DNA of 37,321 nucleotides from Ruminococcus sp. (GTDB taxonomy: Bacteria > Bacillota > Clostridia > Oscillospirales > Ruminococcaceae). The DNA lies in NCBI GenBank assembly GCA_021200215.1, contig JAJQGV010000140.1, positions 1 through 37,321 on the forward strand, in the 5' to 3' direction. Numbering within the stretch: the first letter of the stretch is position 1; each line of letters opens with the position of its first letter. Shown piece after piece: positions 17,018 to 26,757 of this stretch. Position numbers and translations under genes: made by a program. The notes beneath the pieces were generated by a model. It searched no databases and was not told the origin of the DNA. It saw nothing but the letters and a program-made list of their open reading frames with translations.

Positions 17018-17036
17018 AGCAATACACTCCTTCTAA

Positions 17037-17495
17037 TTAATACGATGCATAAAAAGACCCTAGAATATACTTCTCATAGAGTTCTTTAAGACCAAGTGTA
17101 GTAAGGGTATTCTGTAAGAAAGTTTCAGAATCCATTTGATATAGATATTCTTCATATTGAGTATCTAGGTCAAATATATTGTCACTAGGTAAGGTTACAT
17201 CTACGGCATCTATAAGAACCACATTGCTAGATATTGCTATCTTACCGTTAAGGTCTACGTTTACACTTTGGGATTTATCTCCAGCTATAGCCTCAATAGA
17301 TATCGTCTTAAAGTATTCATTATCTACTTCAGTAGAAAACTTTCCATTTAGATAGCCATCGTTAGTAATAGATACATCTTCAAAGTCGAAAATATAGCAA
17401 TCATACCTATCGCTTAAGATAGCCTTACCAGATATGGCATTGCCAGAACTATTTACCATGAACTTGTAATAGATGATATTCTTCCATTTGAACAT
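17037..17495 (-). CDS. 3' part of a frameshifted membrane-anchored protein
   Basis: The track's 152-residue ORF is probably not an independent gene. Its first ATG (17495) has no ribosome binding site and lies inside the upstream reading frame. Its N-terminal residues (MFKWKNIIYYKFM) look like out-of-frame translation, while from VNSSGNAISGKAILSD onward it reads like a natural beta-rich continuation of the preceding ORF. It ends with an acidic helical stretch (DTQYEEYLYQMDSETFLQNTLTTLG). Together with 17449-18606 it would make one protein of about 520 residues. It contains no family I can name with confidence. Confidence 0.6.
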   Translation of the reverse strand: MFKWKNIIYYKFMVNSSGNAISGKAILSDRYDCYIFDFEDVSITNDGYLNGKFSTEVDNEYFKTISIEAIAGDKSQSVNVDLNGKIAISSNVVLIDAVDVTLPSDNIFDLDTQYEEYLYQMDSETFLQNTLTTLGLKELYEKYILGSFYASY

Positions 17496-18606
17496 CTAAA
17501 CCGTAAGAATTGTCATCTAGTGCGAACATTATGGATATTATATTATCATCATCTACCAAGTCGAGCATTTCAAATCCACACACTATACCATAAGAGTTTA
17601 CATACGTTTTAATAGTAACCATACCATCGGCATTTGATAGTTGAGTGTTACTAAACTCTTTAGCATCGTCTATGTATTGTAAGTATTCCTCATTAGAATC
17701 GAAAGTGCCGTTGTCTATGAGTATACTTTCAATAATCTCATCAGATTCCATCTCATCGAGAACCTTTAATGAGATATCAATTAGTTGCTGTTCAGATATG
17801 GTAGTAGATATCACATTATACTTGTACTCAACAGATAATACATCACCTTCAACGTTTTTATCTATAGTACTTTCAGAATCTAAATTTTCTATAAATATGT
17901 TAGAGTACTTAACTATAGTATCTGCTAAGTCTTTGCCTGTAATACCATCTTCCACCATGCTTACATCACTAAGTGAAAACTTTTCAAAAGGTTTCATACA
18001 GTTATCGTATAGTTCACCGTAGTAGCTGTCGGAATCATCTTGGTTGGAAAGATACACATAGGCATCGGATAGTTCATTAACCCTTGCATAAAGTTTTTGA
18101 TTGTCAATATCAGATATTAAGTTTGCAGTCAATAGGTTAGAATCGTTAGCTAAGATATACATATCGAAACTAGCAAGACCATCTTTAGAGTTAATATTTC
18201 CGTTTATACTATACGTAGTAGGAAAAGTATCGGGAAGAGATTCTCCTAGATTTTCAACAAAGTAGTCATCTATAGTACTAATTACATCGTCTTTAAGTTC
18301 AACCGATATATCATAGTCATATGCAACACCATCTTGTATATTGGTAGATTGAACACTTTCATTGTACTTAGAACTTACTATTTTAGCTAAGCTTTCGCAA
18401 TTATCTTGTACTACGACCTCAAGATAATCTTCAGGTTTAAGTACTGCCAATCTAACAGCATTCTTAACGGGTGGCACGAAAGCATATGCAAGAGCCGATG
18501 CTCCGACCAATACCAATGCACATATACCAGCAATCACAGGTACAGATTTCTTTTTAGGAGTATCTGCTCCCACTGAATATTTAGTATTAAAATTATTTGA
18601 TTTCAT
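17449..18606 (-). CDS. Membrane-anchored protein of unknown function, interrupted by a +1 frameshift
   Basis: The start is at 18606 (MKSNNFNTKYS), with GGGGGA upstream, not the track start at 18663. A short cytoplasmic segment precedes one transmembrane helix (about 20-42, VPVIAGICALVLVGASALAY). The rest is extracytoplasmic, acidic and Ser/Asp-rich, alternating beta-rich segments such as YDISVELKDDVISTID. I do not recognise the family with certainty. The frame closes at TAG (17449-17451) just where the next frame takes over. Removing one A from GGT AAA TAG would restore HGNSSGNAISGK. The gene is first in a unit with the nucleotidyltransferase. Pseudogene, sequencing error and programmed shift all remain possible. 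Confidence 0.65.
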   Translation of the reverse strand: MKSNNFNTKYSVGADTPKKKSVPVIAGICALVLVGASALAYAFVPPVKNAVRLAVLKPEDYLEVVVQDNCESLAKIVSSKYNESVQSTNIQDGVAYDYDISVELKDDVISTIDDYFVENLGESLPDTFPTTYSINGNINSKDGLASFDMYILANDSNLLTANLISDIDNQKLYARVNELSDAYVYLSNQDDSDSYYGELYDNCMKPFEKFSLSDVSMVEDGITGKDLADTIVKYSNIFIENLDSESTIDKNVEGDVLSVEYKYNVISTTISEQQLIDISLKVLDEMESDEIIESILIDNGTFDSNEEYLQYIDDAKEFSNTQLSNADGMVTIKTYVNSYGIVCGFEMLDLVDDDNIISIMFALDDNSYGLDVQMEEYHLLQVHGK

Positions 18607-18653
18607 AAAAAAATCCCCCTTAATTATAATGATATTAATATATCCATACAAAA

Positions 18654-18682
18654 ATATTATCACAAAAGTAAAAATTTGTCAA
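18654..18682 (-). promoter_or_regulatory. Promoter of the frameshifted anchored-protein unit
   Basis: On the minus strand TTGACA, 17-bp spacer, TAATAT. It begins immediately after the ligA-like stop codon, so the downstream unit is transcribed independently. Confidence 0.75.
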
Positions 18683-18685
18683 TAG

Positions 18686-20717
<2,032 letters not shown>

Positions 20718-20724
20718 TACTTTA

Positions 20725-20753
20725 ATTATATATTAAAAGCAGAAAAAAATCAA
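20725..20753 (-). promoter_or_regulatory. Promoter of the ligA-like gene
   Basis: On the minus strand TTGATT, 17-bp spacer, TATAAT, about 55 bp upstream of the ligase ATG. Confidence 0.75.
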
Positions 20754-20777
20754 TTGAAATATGTACGTATTTAGGGA

Positions 20778-20815
20778 TAAAAATATCAACTTAGAAATAT
20801 TTTCCAAGCTGATAT
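20778..20815 (-). terminator. Intrinsic terminator at the end of the purine operon
   Basis: On the minus strand a 10-bp stem with one G-U pair (ATATCAGCTT/AAGTTGATAT) is followed by TTTT. It comes 6 bp after the membrane-protein stop codon and closes the operon. Confidence 0.85.
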
Positions 20816-20820
20816 AAAAC

Positions 20821-21453
20821 TTATTCAAAAAAATCTTTGCTAGAATAATGAATATCTTCTATGACGTCACCATAGCAATCTATGTACACTCTTTCGGTTT
20901 TTATAAGATATAACACCCAAGAGTAGTATATAACGTATGCAATGGCATTGATTAATATACTTATGTAAACTCTAGTACCGTAAGCCACGCAGAACACTCC
21001 ACATAGTGATATTACTGTACCTACGGCGGTAGCTATCTGCAAAGATATTTGCTTACTATCGAAGGTTATATGCGAGAATAGAACTAATCCAGAGAATATC
21101 GAATGACTTATTATTAAAATCTTAGAAGATGGATTGTAGGCATCTTCTATATCTAAAAAGTTGAAGTCCATTAATATTATGCATAGTTCAGTTATAAAGT
21201 AGACTATCAACGCACCTTTAAGTAGATTTCTATCTTTAAGCTTACCTACGAACCCTACTATATATACTGCCATTAAAATAAATCCAATAGCTTCTAAACC
21301 ATAGGCAATGCCCTCAACTAGATTACTTTGAATCTCGGTCTTCAGGTAGATACTATAGTACACCATACAGACTATTATAAAAAGTATAAAGAATCCGTTA
21401 GCGATTATTCCTATCTTTAAGTATCCTTTGATATTATTAATCTTTTGAAACAT
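20821..21453 (-). CDS. Six-helix membrane protein of unknown function, last gene of the purine operon
   Basis: 210-residue integral membrane protein with about six hydrophobic helices (IGIIANGFFILFIIVCMVYY, YGLEAIGFILMAVYIVGF, LLKGALIVYFITELCIILMD, ILIISHSIFSGLVLFSHI, TAVGTVISLCGVFCVAYG and ISILINAIAYVIYYSWVL). A short cytoplasmic acidic tail ends in DFFE. I do not recognise a transporter or enzyme family. It begins 6 bp after purD and precedes the operon terminator, so it is co-expressed with purine synthesis. A role in purine or precursor handling is only a guess from position. Confidence 0.75.
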   Translation of the reverse strand: MFQKINNIKGYLKIGIIANGFFILFIIVCMVYYSIYLKTEIQSNLVEGIAYGLEAIGFILMAVYIVGFVGKLKDRNLLKGALIVYFITELCIILMDFNFLDIEDAYNPSSKILIISHSIFSGLVLFSHITFDSKQISLQIATAVGTVISLCGVFCVAYGTRVYISILINAIAYVIYYSWVLYLIKTERVYIDCYGDVIEDIHYSSKDFFE

Positions 21454-21459
21454 AGCAGA

Positions 21460-22743
21460 TTAACCTTTAACGGCTAGAGCCTTTTTACCGATATCATTTC
21501 TGTAGTGAACGTTATCCCAATGGATAGTCTTAACGGCTTTATATGAAGTATCTAAAGCACTTTGTAGGGTGTCACCTATTGCAGTAACTCCTAGGACTCT
21601 ACCACCGTTGGTTAAGAACTTTCCATCTTGATATTTAGTTCCTGCATGGTATACAAAAACGTTGTCAGTTTGACCTTTGTCATCAAGACCAGTAATTTCT
21701 AATCCCTTAGGATAGCTCTTAGGATATCCACCACTAGCCATTACTACACAAGATGCACAAGCATCTTTCCATTTAACATCAATAGTATCTAAAGTGTTAT
21801 CGTATATAGCCAACATAATATCTACTAAATCGGTATCCAAGAGTGGTAATACTACTTGAGTTTCAGGGTCACCAAAACGACAGTTATACTCAATAACCTT
21901 TGCACCGTTTGGAGTTATCATCAATCCAAAGTATAGACAGCCTTTAAAGGTTCTGCCCTCTTTTTGCATAGCCTCAATGGTTGGTAAGAAAATCTTTTCC
22001 ATACATTCGTTAGCGATATCTTTTGTATAGTATGGATTAGGTGCAACTGTACCCATACCGCCAGTATTTAGACCTTTATCGCCATCTAAGGCACGTTTAT
22101 GATCCATAGATGATACCATAGGCTTAATAGTCTTGCCATCTGTAAAGCATAGTACGGATACCTCTGGACCTGTTAAAAACTCTTCAATAACTACGTTCGC
22201 ACCGCTTTCACCAAAGATTTTATCTTCCATTATAGATTTAATTCCATCTTCTGCTTGAGAGAAATCTTCAGCTATTATAACTCCTTTACCTAGTGCCAAA
22301 CCATCGGCTTTAATTACCGTTGGATATGTATTCTCTTTCTTGATATACTCAAGAGCATCTTGAGAGTTTGAAAACACTTCATACTTAGCAGTAGGAATAT
22401 TATACTTTTTCATCAACTCTTTAGAGAACACCTTGCTACCCTCAATTATAGCTCCTGCTTTATTAGGGCCAAAGGTTTTAAAACCTTCCTTATTTAGAGC
22501 ATCGACCATACCCAAGACTAGAGGGTCATCTGGAGCGACTACTACCAAATCAGCTTGAACTTCTTTAGCAATAGATACTACTCCATTTATATCGGTAGCG
22601 GAAACGTTTGGATAACATTCAGCATATCTTGAGATACCACCGTTTCCAGGTACACAGAAAATCTTATCAGTTTTAGAACTTTCCGCCAACTTCATGATTA
22701 ATGCGTGTTCACGACCGCCACCGCCAACTACTAAAATCTTCAT
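21460..22743 (-). CDS. purD: Phosphoribosylamine--glycine ligase PurD
   Basis: Second step of purine synthesis: ATP-dependent ligation of glycine to 5-phosphoribosylamine, giving GAR. The 427-residue length is normal. It starts with VVGGGGREHAL, typical of PurD, and has the ATP-grasp core: VIKADGLALGKGV, VVIEEFLTGPEVSVL, the substrate loop MVSSMDHKRALDGDKGLNTGGMGT, and metal ligands in VIEYNCRFGDPETQ. A GGGAGG site precedes the ATG. It is ninth in the gene order, separated from the AICAR transformylase gene by an AT-rich repeat and tightly linked to the membrane-protein gene downstream. Confidence 0.98.
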   Translation of the reverse strand: MKILVVGGGGREHALIMKLAESSKTDKIFCVPGNGGISRYAECYPNVSATDINGVVSIAKEVQADLVVVAPDDPLVLGMVDALNKEGFKTFGPNKAGAIIEGSKVFSKELMKKYNIPTAKYEVFSNSQDALEYIKKENTYPTVIKADGLALGKGVIIAEDFSQAEDGIKSIMEDKIFGESGANVVIEEFLTGPEVSVLCFTDGKTIKPMVSSMDHKRALDGDKGLNTGGMGTVAPNPYYTKDIANECMEKIFLPTIEAMQKEGRTFKGCLYFGLMITPNGAKVIEYNCRFGDPETQVVLPLLDTDLVDIMLAIYDNTLDTIDVKWKDACASCVVMASGGYPKSYPKGLEITGLDDKGQTDNVFVYHAGTKYQDGKFLTNGGRVLGVTAIGDTLQSALDTSYKAVKTIHWDNVHYRNDIGKKALAVKG

Positions 22744-22762
22744 TTAATTAAAAGCCTCCCTT

Positions 22763-22823
22763 TTTTAATTAATAATTAATAGATAATAATTATTAATTAT
22801 TAATTACTAATTGTTAATTATTA
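22763..22823. repeat. AT-rich repeat between purD and the AICAR transformylase gene
   Basis: The spacer is almost entirely built from overlapping TTAATTATTAAT-like units (ATAATTATTAATTATTAATTA) and can fold on itself. A related copy lies at 24764-24800. It runs into the stop codon of the transformylase gene. Confidence 0.65.
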
Positions 22824-23996
22824 ATGATGGAATAATCTAATACCAGTGAAAGCCATAGCTATATTGTACTTGTTGCAAGTATCGATAACGTTATCATCAC
22901 GAATAGAACCCCCTGGTTGAGCAATATATTCAACACCCGATTTTCTAGCACGTTCAACGTTATCACCGAATGGGAAGAACGCATCAGAGCCTACACATAC
23001 ACCAGTATTCTTTTTGAGCCATTCTTTTTGTTCTGCTTTGATGAAAGGCTTAGGTTGTTCAGTAAAGTACTTCTGCCATTCTCCATCTTTAATTACGTCC
23101 TCAAACTCATCAGAGATGTAAACATCTATAGCATTATCACGGTCAGGTCTGCGAATATCAGCTTTAAAAGGTAAGTCTAAAACTTGAGGAGCTTGTCTGA
23201 GCCACCAAATATCAGCCTTATTACCTGCTAAACGTGTACAGTGTATTCTTGATTGTTGTCCTGCACCTATACCTATAGCTTGACCATCTTTAACGTAGCA
23301 TACAGAGTTAGATTGTGTATACTTTAAAACTATTAAAGATATGATTAAGTCCATCTTCTTATCATCGGGGATAGTTTTATTATTAGTAACTATATTCTCA
23401 AGTAGAGAGTTATCTATTTTTAGTTCATTTCTACCCTGTTCAAATGTAATACCAAACACTTGTTTAGTTTCAATAGGTTCGGGCTTGTAATTTTCGTCAA
23501 TCTTTATGATGTTATAAGTGCCTTTTCTTTTAGACTTTAAGATTTCAAGAGCCTCTGGAGTATAATCTGGAGCGATAATACCATCAGATACTTCACGTTG
23601 TATCATCTTAGCAGTAGGAACGTCGCAAGTATCAGAAAGTGCGATAAAATCACCATAAGATGACATTCTGTCAGCACCTCTAGCACGAGCGTATGCACAA
23701 GCCATAGGTGATAATTCTTCTAAATCATCTACAAAGTAGATTTTCTTAAGTGTATCAGATAATGGAGTACCTATTCCTGCACCAGCTGGTGAAACGTGCT
23801 TAAAAGATGTAGCACTAGGTAATCCAGTAGCTTGTTTTAATTCTTTAACAAGTTGCCAACCGTTAAAAGCATCTAAAAGGTTTATGTAGCCAGGTTTACC
23901 GTTTAATACTTCAATAGGTAAATCTTTATCTTGAATATATATTCTTGATGGCTTTTGGTTTGGATTACAGCCATACTTCAATTGCATCTCTGCCAT
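22821..23996 (-). CDS. purH: Stand-alone AICAR formyltransferase (PurH C-terminal domain only)
   Basis: Transfers a formyl group from 10-formyl-THF to AICAR, giving FAICAR, the ninth step of IMP synthesis. The 391-residue product corresponds to the AICAR transformylase part of PurH. It starts directly at KYGCNPNQKP and carries the catalytic Lys/His segment SFKHVSPAGAGIG, the conserved GIGAGQQSRIHCTRLAG, DAFFPFGDNVERA, PGGSIRDDNVID and the family-typical C-terminal RLFHH. The N-terminal MGS-like IMP cyclohydrolase domain of bifunctional PurH is missing, and a separate PurO-type cyclohydrolase is encoded just upstream in the operon. AGGAGG precedes the ATG. Full-length for a monofunctional enzyme, so not a truncation. 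Confidence 0.93.
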   Translation of the reverse strand: MAEMQLKYGCNPNQKPSRIYIQDKDLPIEVLNGKPGYINLLDAFNGWQLVKELKQATGLPSATSFKHVSPAGAGIGTPLSDTLKKIYFVDDLEELSPMACAYARARGADRMSSYGDFIALSDTCDVPTAKMIQREVSDGIIAPDYTPEALEILKSKRKGTYNIIKIDENYKPEPIETKQVFGITFEQGRNELKIDNSLLENIVTNNKTIPDDKKMDLIISLIVLKYTQSNSVCYVKDGQAIGIGAGQQSRIHCTRLAGNKADIWWLRQAPQVLDLPFKADIRRPDRDNAIDVYISDEFEDVIKDGEWQKYFTEQPKPFIKAEQKEWLKKNTGVCVGSDAFFPFGDNVERARKSGVEYIAQPGGSIRDDNVIDTCNKYNIAMAFTGIRLFHH

Positions 23997-24025
23997 GATA
24001 AAAAATCCTCCTTATTAGTTAAAAA

Positions 24026-24745
24026 TCACTTATTCTTATTGATAGTTCGTGACATAGTTTCACCAGTTTGGATATTAATAAATCTAGTAAATAGTGATAC
24101 CTTGTTATCTTCATTCAAACTAGACCATAACATATTAGTAAAATCATCTATGTTGTTAGTATCAATAGATATTAGTTTAGGTTCGCCCTCAAAAGATGGT
24201 AATGGATTACCATCACCCATATAGGTATGAATAAAGTGTCCTTGTCCGTTTAATGGATTATCATAAGAGTAAGTATAGCGATTACAACAATCAGGATTAC
24301 CATTGTTACTCTTTAGTATAGACATACTATAACTATAAGAACCCTCTTCAAACTCCATAATAGAAGATATTCTAGGAGTATAGTTAGGTTCATCATGTTC
24401 GTATTTACGAGTTCTAAGACTTTCTTCAAAAGTTTTGCCTTGACTCATCAAATTGTATACGGTGTCGGTTTGGTCGCCGTTGGTAACTATAGTTTTGTTA
24501 CCTAGAACTCTAACAGGATAGTATATAATAAGTTCTGGCTTAACTAGTAGAACACTTTCATCAAAGGCTTGAGTTTTAATATTGCTACCTTCCTCAACGA
24601 AGATTCTATTGCGACTACTAGCACTTCTGCCCATAATGAAATATCCAGTAACAGCGAACTTTCCATCTTGAGATTTACCAACTATTATACCTCTACCAGG
24701 GTAGCTATTGGATTTTAACTCTTGTGAAACATCTAAAGTTTGCAT
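24026..24745 (-). CDS. IMP cyclohydrolase, PurO-like
   Basis: 239-residue protein of the PurO-like IMP cyclohydrolase family, best known from archaea, which closes FAICAR to IMP, the last step of the pathway. Characteristic stretches are SYPGRGIIVG near the N-terminus, SRNRIF, IIYYPVRVLG, NPDCCNRYTYSYDNPLNGQGHFIHTYMGDGNPLPSFEGEP and a final MLWSSLNEDNKVSLFTR. It is unrelated in fold to the cyclohydrolase domain of ordinary PurH. Its place directly before a lone AICAR transformylase lacking that domain is what this function predicts. GAAAGGA precedes the ATG. Identification combines family recognition and the operon gap it fills. Confidence 0.88.
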   Translation of the reverse strand: MQTLDVSQELKSNSYPGRGIIVGKSQDGKFAVTGYFIMGRSASSRNRIFVEEGSNIKTQAFDESVLLVKPELIIYYPVRVLGNKTIVTNGDQTDTVYNLMSQGKTFEESLRTRKYEHDEPNYTPRISSIMEFEEGSYSYSMSILKSNNGNPDCCNRYTYSYDNPLNGQGHFIHTYMGDGNPLPSFEGEPKLISIDTNNIDDFTNMLWSSLNEDNKVSLFTRFINIQTGETMSRTINKNK

Positions 24746-24763
24746 CTAAATAAGTTCCTTTCT

Positions 24764-24800
24764 TGATAATTATTAATTATTAAATATTAATTATTAACTA
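24764..24800. repeat. AT-rich repeat at the end of purN
   Basis: GATAATTATTAATTATTAA and following units match the repeat at 22763-22823. The repeat reaches into purN and supplies its last two codons and stop (the C-terminal Asn-Asn). Confidence 0.6.
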
Positions 24801-25416
24801 TATAAGCCTTGCCATCTTTAATGGTTATCTTATCTTGGCAGAATAGCGATATTGCCTTAGGTAATAATTTCCACTCAACATTTTCCATAATGCGTCTTTG
24901 AAGCGTTTGAGGAGTGTCATCATTTTTAACATCTACAACACCTTGCATTATAATAGCTCCAGCATCGGCTTTTTCATTTACAAAATGTATAGTAGCCCCA
25001 CTGACTTTAACACCGTAATCTAAAACAGCTTGATGTACCTTTAAACCATAGTAACCCTCACCACAGAAAGATGGTATCAAAGCAGGGTGAACGTTAATAA
25101 TCTTGTAGGGATAAGCGTTGGTAAGTACCTCATCTAAGATAGTCATAAAACCTGCAAGTACTACCAAATCGGCACGTTCCTCATTTAAGATATCTAATAG
25201 AGCCTTGCTGTAGTCGGTAGAGTTTGAGAAATCTTTTCTAGGTAAAACTCTAGTATTTATGTTGTTATCTTTAGCACGTTGAAGGGCATAAGCAGTAGGG
25301 TTAGAAGATACTACACATGATACCTTACCACCAACAATATTACCTTTATTCTGCTCATCTAAGATGGCTTGTAGGTTAGTACCTCCACCAGATACCAATA
25401 CCACAATGTTTTTCAT
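24787..25416 (-). CDS. purN: Phosphoribosylglycinamide formyltransferase PurN
   Basis: Third step of purine synthesis: formylation of GAR using 10-formyl-THF. The 209 residues are normal for the folate-dependent type. Motifs are VLVSGGGTNLQAILD (phosphate binding), VVSSNPTAYALQRA, LVVLAGFMTIL, the catalytic NVHPALIPSF (Asn and His), and VSGATIHFVNEKADAGAII with the catalytic Asp. ACGGAGG precedes the ATG. It follows the calcium-binding lipoprotein gene by 18 bp. The last residues, VNN, are encoded by an AT-rich repeat. Confidence 0.97.
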   Translation of the reverse strand: MKNIVVLVSGGGTNLQAILDEQNKGNIVGGKVSCVVSSNPTAYALQRAKDNNINTRVLPRKDFSNSTDYSKALLDILNEERADLVVLAGFMTILDEVLTNAYPYKIINVHPALIPSFCGEGYYGLKVHQAVLDYGVKVSGATIHFVNEKADAGAIIMQGVVDVKNDDTPQTLQRRIMENVEWKLLPKAISLFCQDKITIKDGKAYIVNN

Positions 25417-25434
25417 AATATATACGAACCTCCG

Positions 25435-26673
25435 TTAATCTTCTGATGTATCTGATTCATCTGATGCATCGGTATAGATACTCTCATCGAACATATTGCA
25501 ATAGTTGTGTAGCCAATCGTAAAGGTCAACTAAACAGTATGTACCGTTAGGGTTCTCTGAGCGTACAGTGATAGTATTAGCGTCAGAATCGTAGGTACAG
25601 TTCATAGGTAATAGAGTACTCCTTTGAGTATCGTATTCAAAAACAACGTATCTATTTACGCCCTCTAGGGTAGAAGTTAGATAGACATCTGTGTAAGCTC
25701 TAGCCCACTCTTGATAAGCAGAAACACCTTGAGTATATATATCGTTGTCAATAGGTGGGTCTAGCATTAGGGAGTCACTTAGAGTAAAGGTTAAAGTAAC
25801 GTCACTAAAAGCAACATCGGAACTATAGTCAACGTCTATGACTTCACCCTTAATGGAAGTATAACTATTCTTAAGGGAACTAAATCCAGAACTTAACTGT
25901 ATAGAGATGCAACCATCGGCACGACCACCTGCATTGACCACAGCATCTAAGGTATAGTCAATATTACTAACGTTAGATGTAATATCTTGTGATATAGGTT
26001 GATAGAACACCCTTTGACTATCCAAAGTAGAGCCATCACTCATCGATACGAGAGGGTTTAAGCTTATAGCAATCTCATCGTAGTCGTTAATTCCGTCACC
26101 ATCGGTATCAGATAGTAGAGGGTCAGTCTTATAGGTATATATCTCATCGTAGTCTGATAGTCCATCGGAGTCGGTATCGATATTGTTAATGTTAGTACCG
26201 TACTTAATCTCTTCAATATTGCTAAGACCGTCACCATCTAGGTCGAGTTTAACATCGTTCTGTAGTGGGTCTAAACCTAGGAGCAGTTCAGTCAAATCGT
26301 CAATACCATCGCCATCGGAGTCAGGGAGTGTAGGGTCTAAACCAAGTTGGAACTCTATCTCATCGCAGACACCATCACCGTCTAGGTCGCTAGTGTTACC
26401 GCTATCCACACCAGCATAATAGTTATACATTTGGTTGACGTAATTTTCATCATTGTATACGAAAGATATATAGGTTTTAAAGTCGGTATCACTCAAGAAG
26501 TCGCTAATACTTTGATTCTCCGAAGAGCTTTCATCGGAAGAGGTTGAAGTAACATCTGTGTTTAATACTATCTGACTTTCACCTATAGTAGAATCATCGC
26601 TACAAGCGGTTAAACTATATATAGACATTATTAAAAGGGTACTAGTTAGTAAGCATTTTTTATACGTTCTCAT
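25435..26673 (-). CDS. Lipoprotein with thrombospondin type 3-like calcium-binding repeats
   Basis: 412-residue surface lipoprotein. The signal peptide ends in the lipobox SLTACS (Cys24). A Ser/Thr-rich spacer follows, then four to five repeats of the DxDxDGxxDxxE type (about 88-205: DLDGDGVCDEIE, DSDGDGIDDLTE, DLDGDGLSNIEE, DTDSDGLSDYDE, DTDGDGINDYDE), which bind calcium as in thrombospondin type 3 repeats. The remaining half is beta-rich with no family I can name. GAGGAGAGG precedes the ATG. It lies inside the purine operon, 84 bp after purM and 18 bp before purN, an odd place for a surface protein. A hairpin repeat sits in the gap before it, consistent with later insertion. Function unknown. 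Confidence 0.85.
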   Translation of the reverse strand: MRTYKKCLLTSTLLIMSIYSLTACSDDSTIGESQIVLNTDVTSTSSDESSSENQSISDFLSDTDFKTYISFVYNDENYVNQMYNYYAGVDSGNTSDLDGDGVCDEIEFQLGLDPTLPDSDGDGIDDLTELLLGLDPLQNDVKLDLDGDGLSNIEEIKYGTNINNIDTDSDGLSDYDEIYTYKTDPLLSDTDGDGINDYDEIAISLNPLVSMSDGSTLDSQRVFYQPISQDITSNVSNIDYTLDAVVNAGGRADGCISIQLSSGFSSLKNSYTSIKGEVIDVDYSSDVAFSDVTLTFTLSDSLMLDPPIDNDIYTQGVSAYQEWARAYTDVYLTSTLEGVNRYVVFEYDTQRSTLLPMNCTYDSDANTITVRSENPNGTYCLVDLYDWLHNYCNMFDESIYTDASDESDTSED

Positions 26674-26710
26674 AAATAAAAGATTCCTCTCCTCTCTTAA
26701 CTTAAACTCA

Positions 26711-26728
26711 CACGCTCACGTAGGCGTG
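26711..26728. repeat. Hairpin repeat, copy A (between purM and the lipoprotein gene)
   Basis: A 5-bp stem (CACGC/GCGTG) lies within a longer conserved context: on the minus strand ACATTATCAC precedes the hairpin and GCGTGTGAGTT ends it. The same two sequence blocks occur around copy B at 29309-29325. Confidence 0.6.
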
Positions 26729-26757
26729 ATAATGTAGTGTTCATTTAAGGGTTTATA

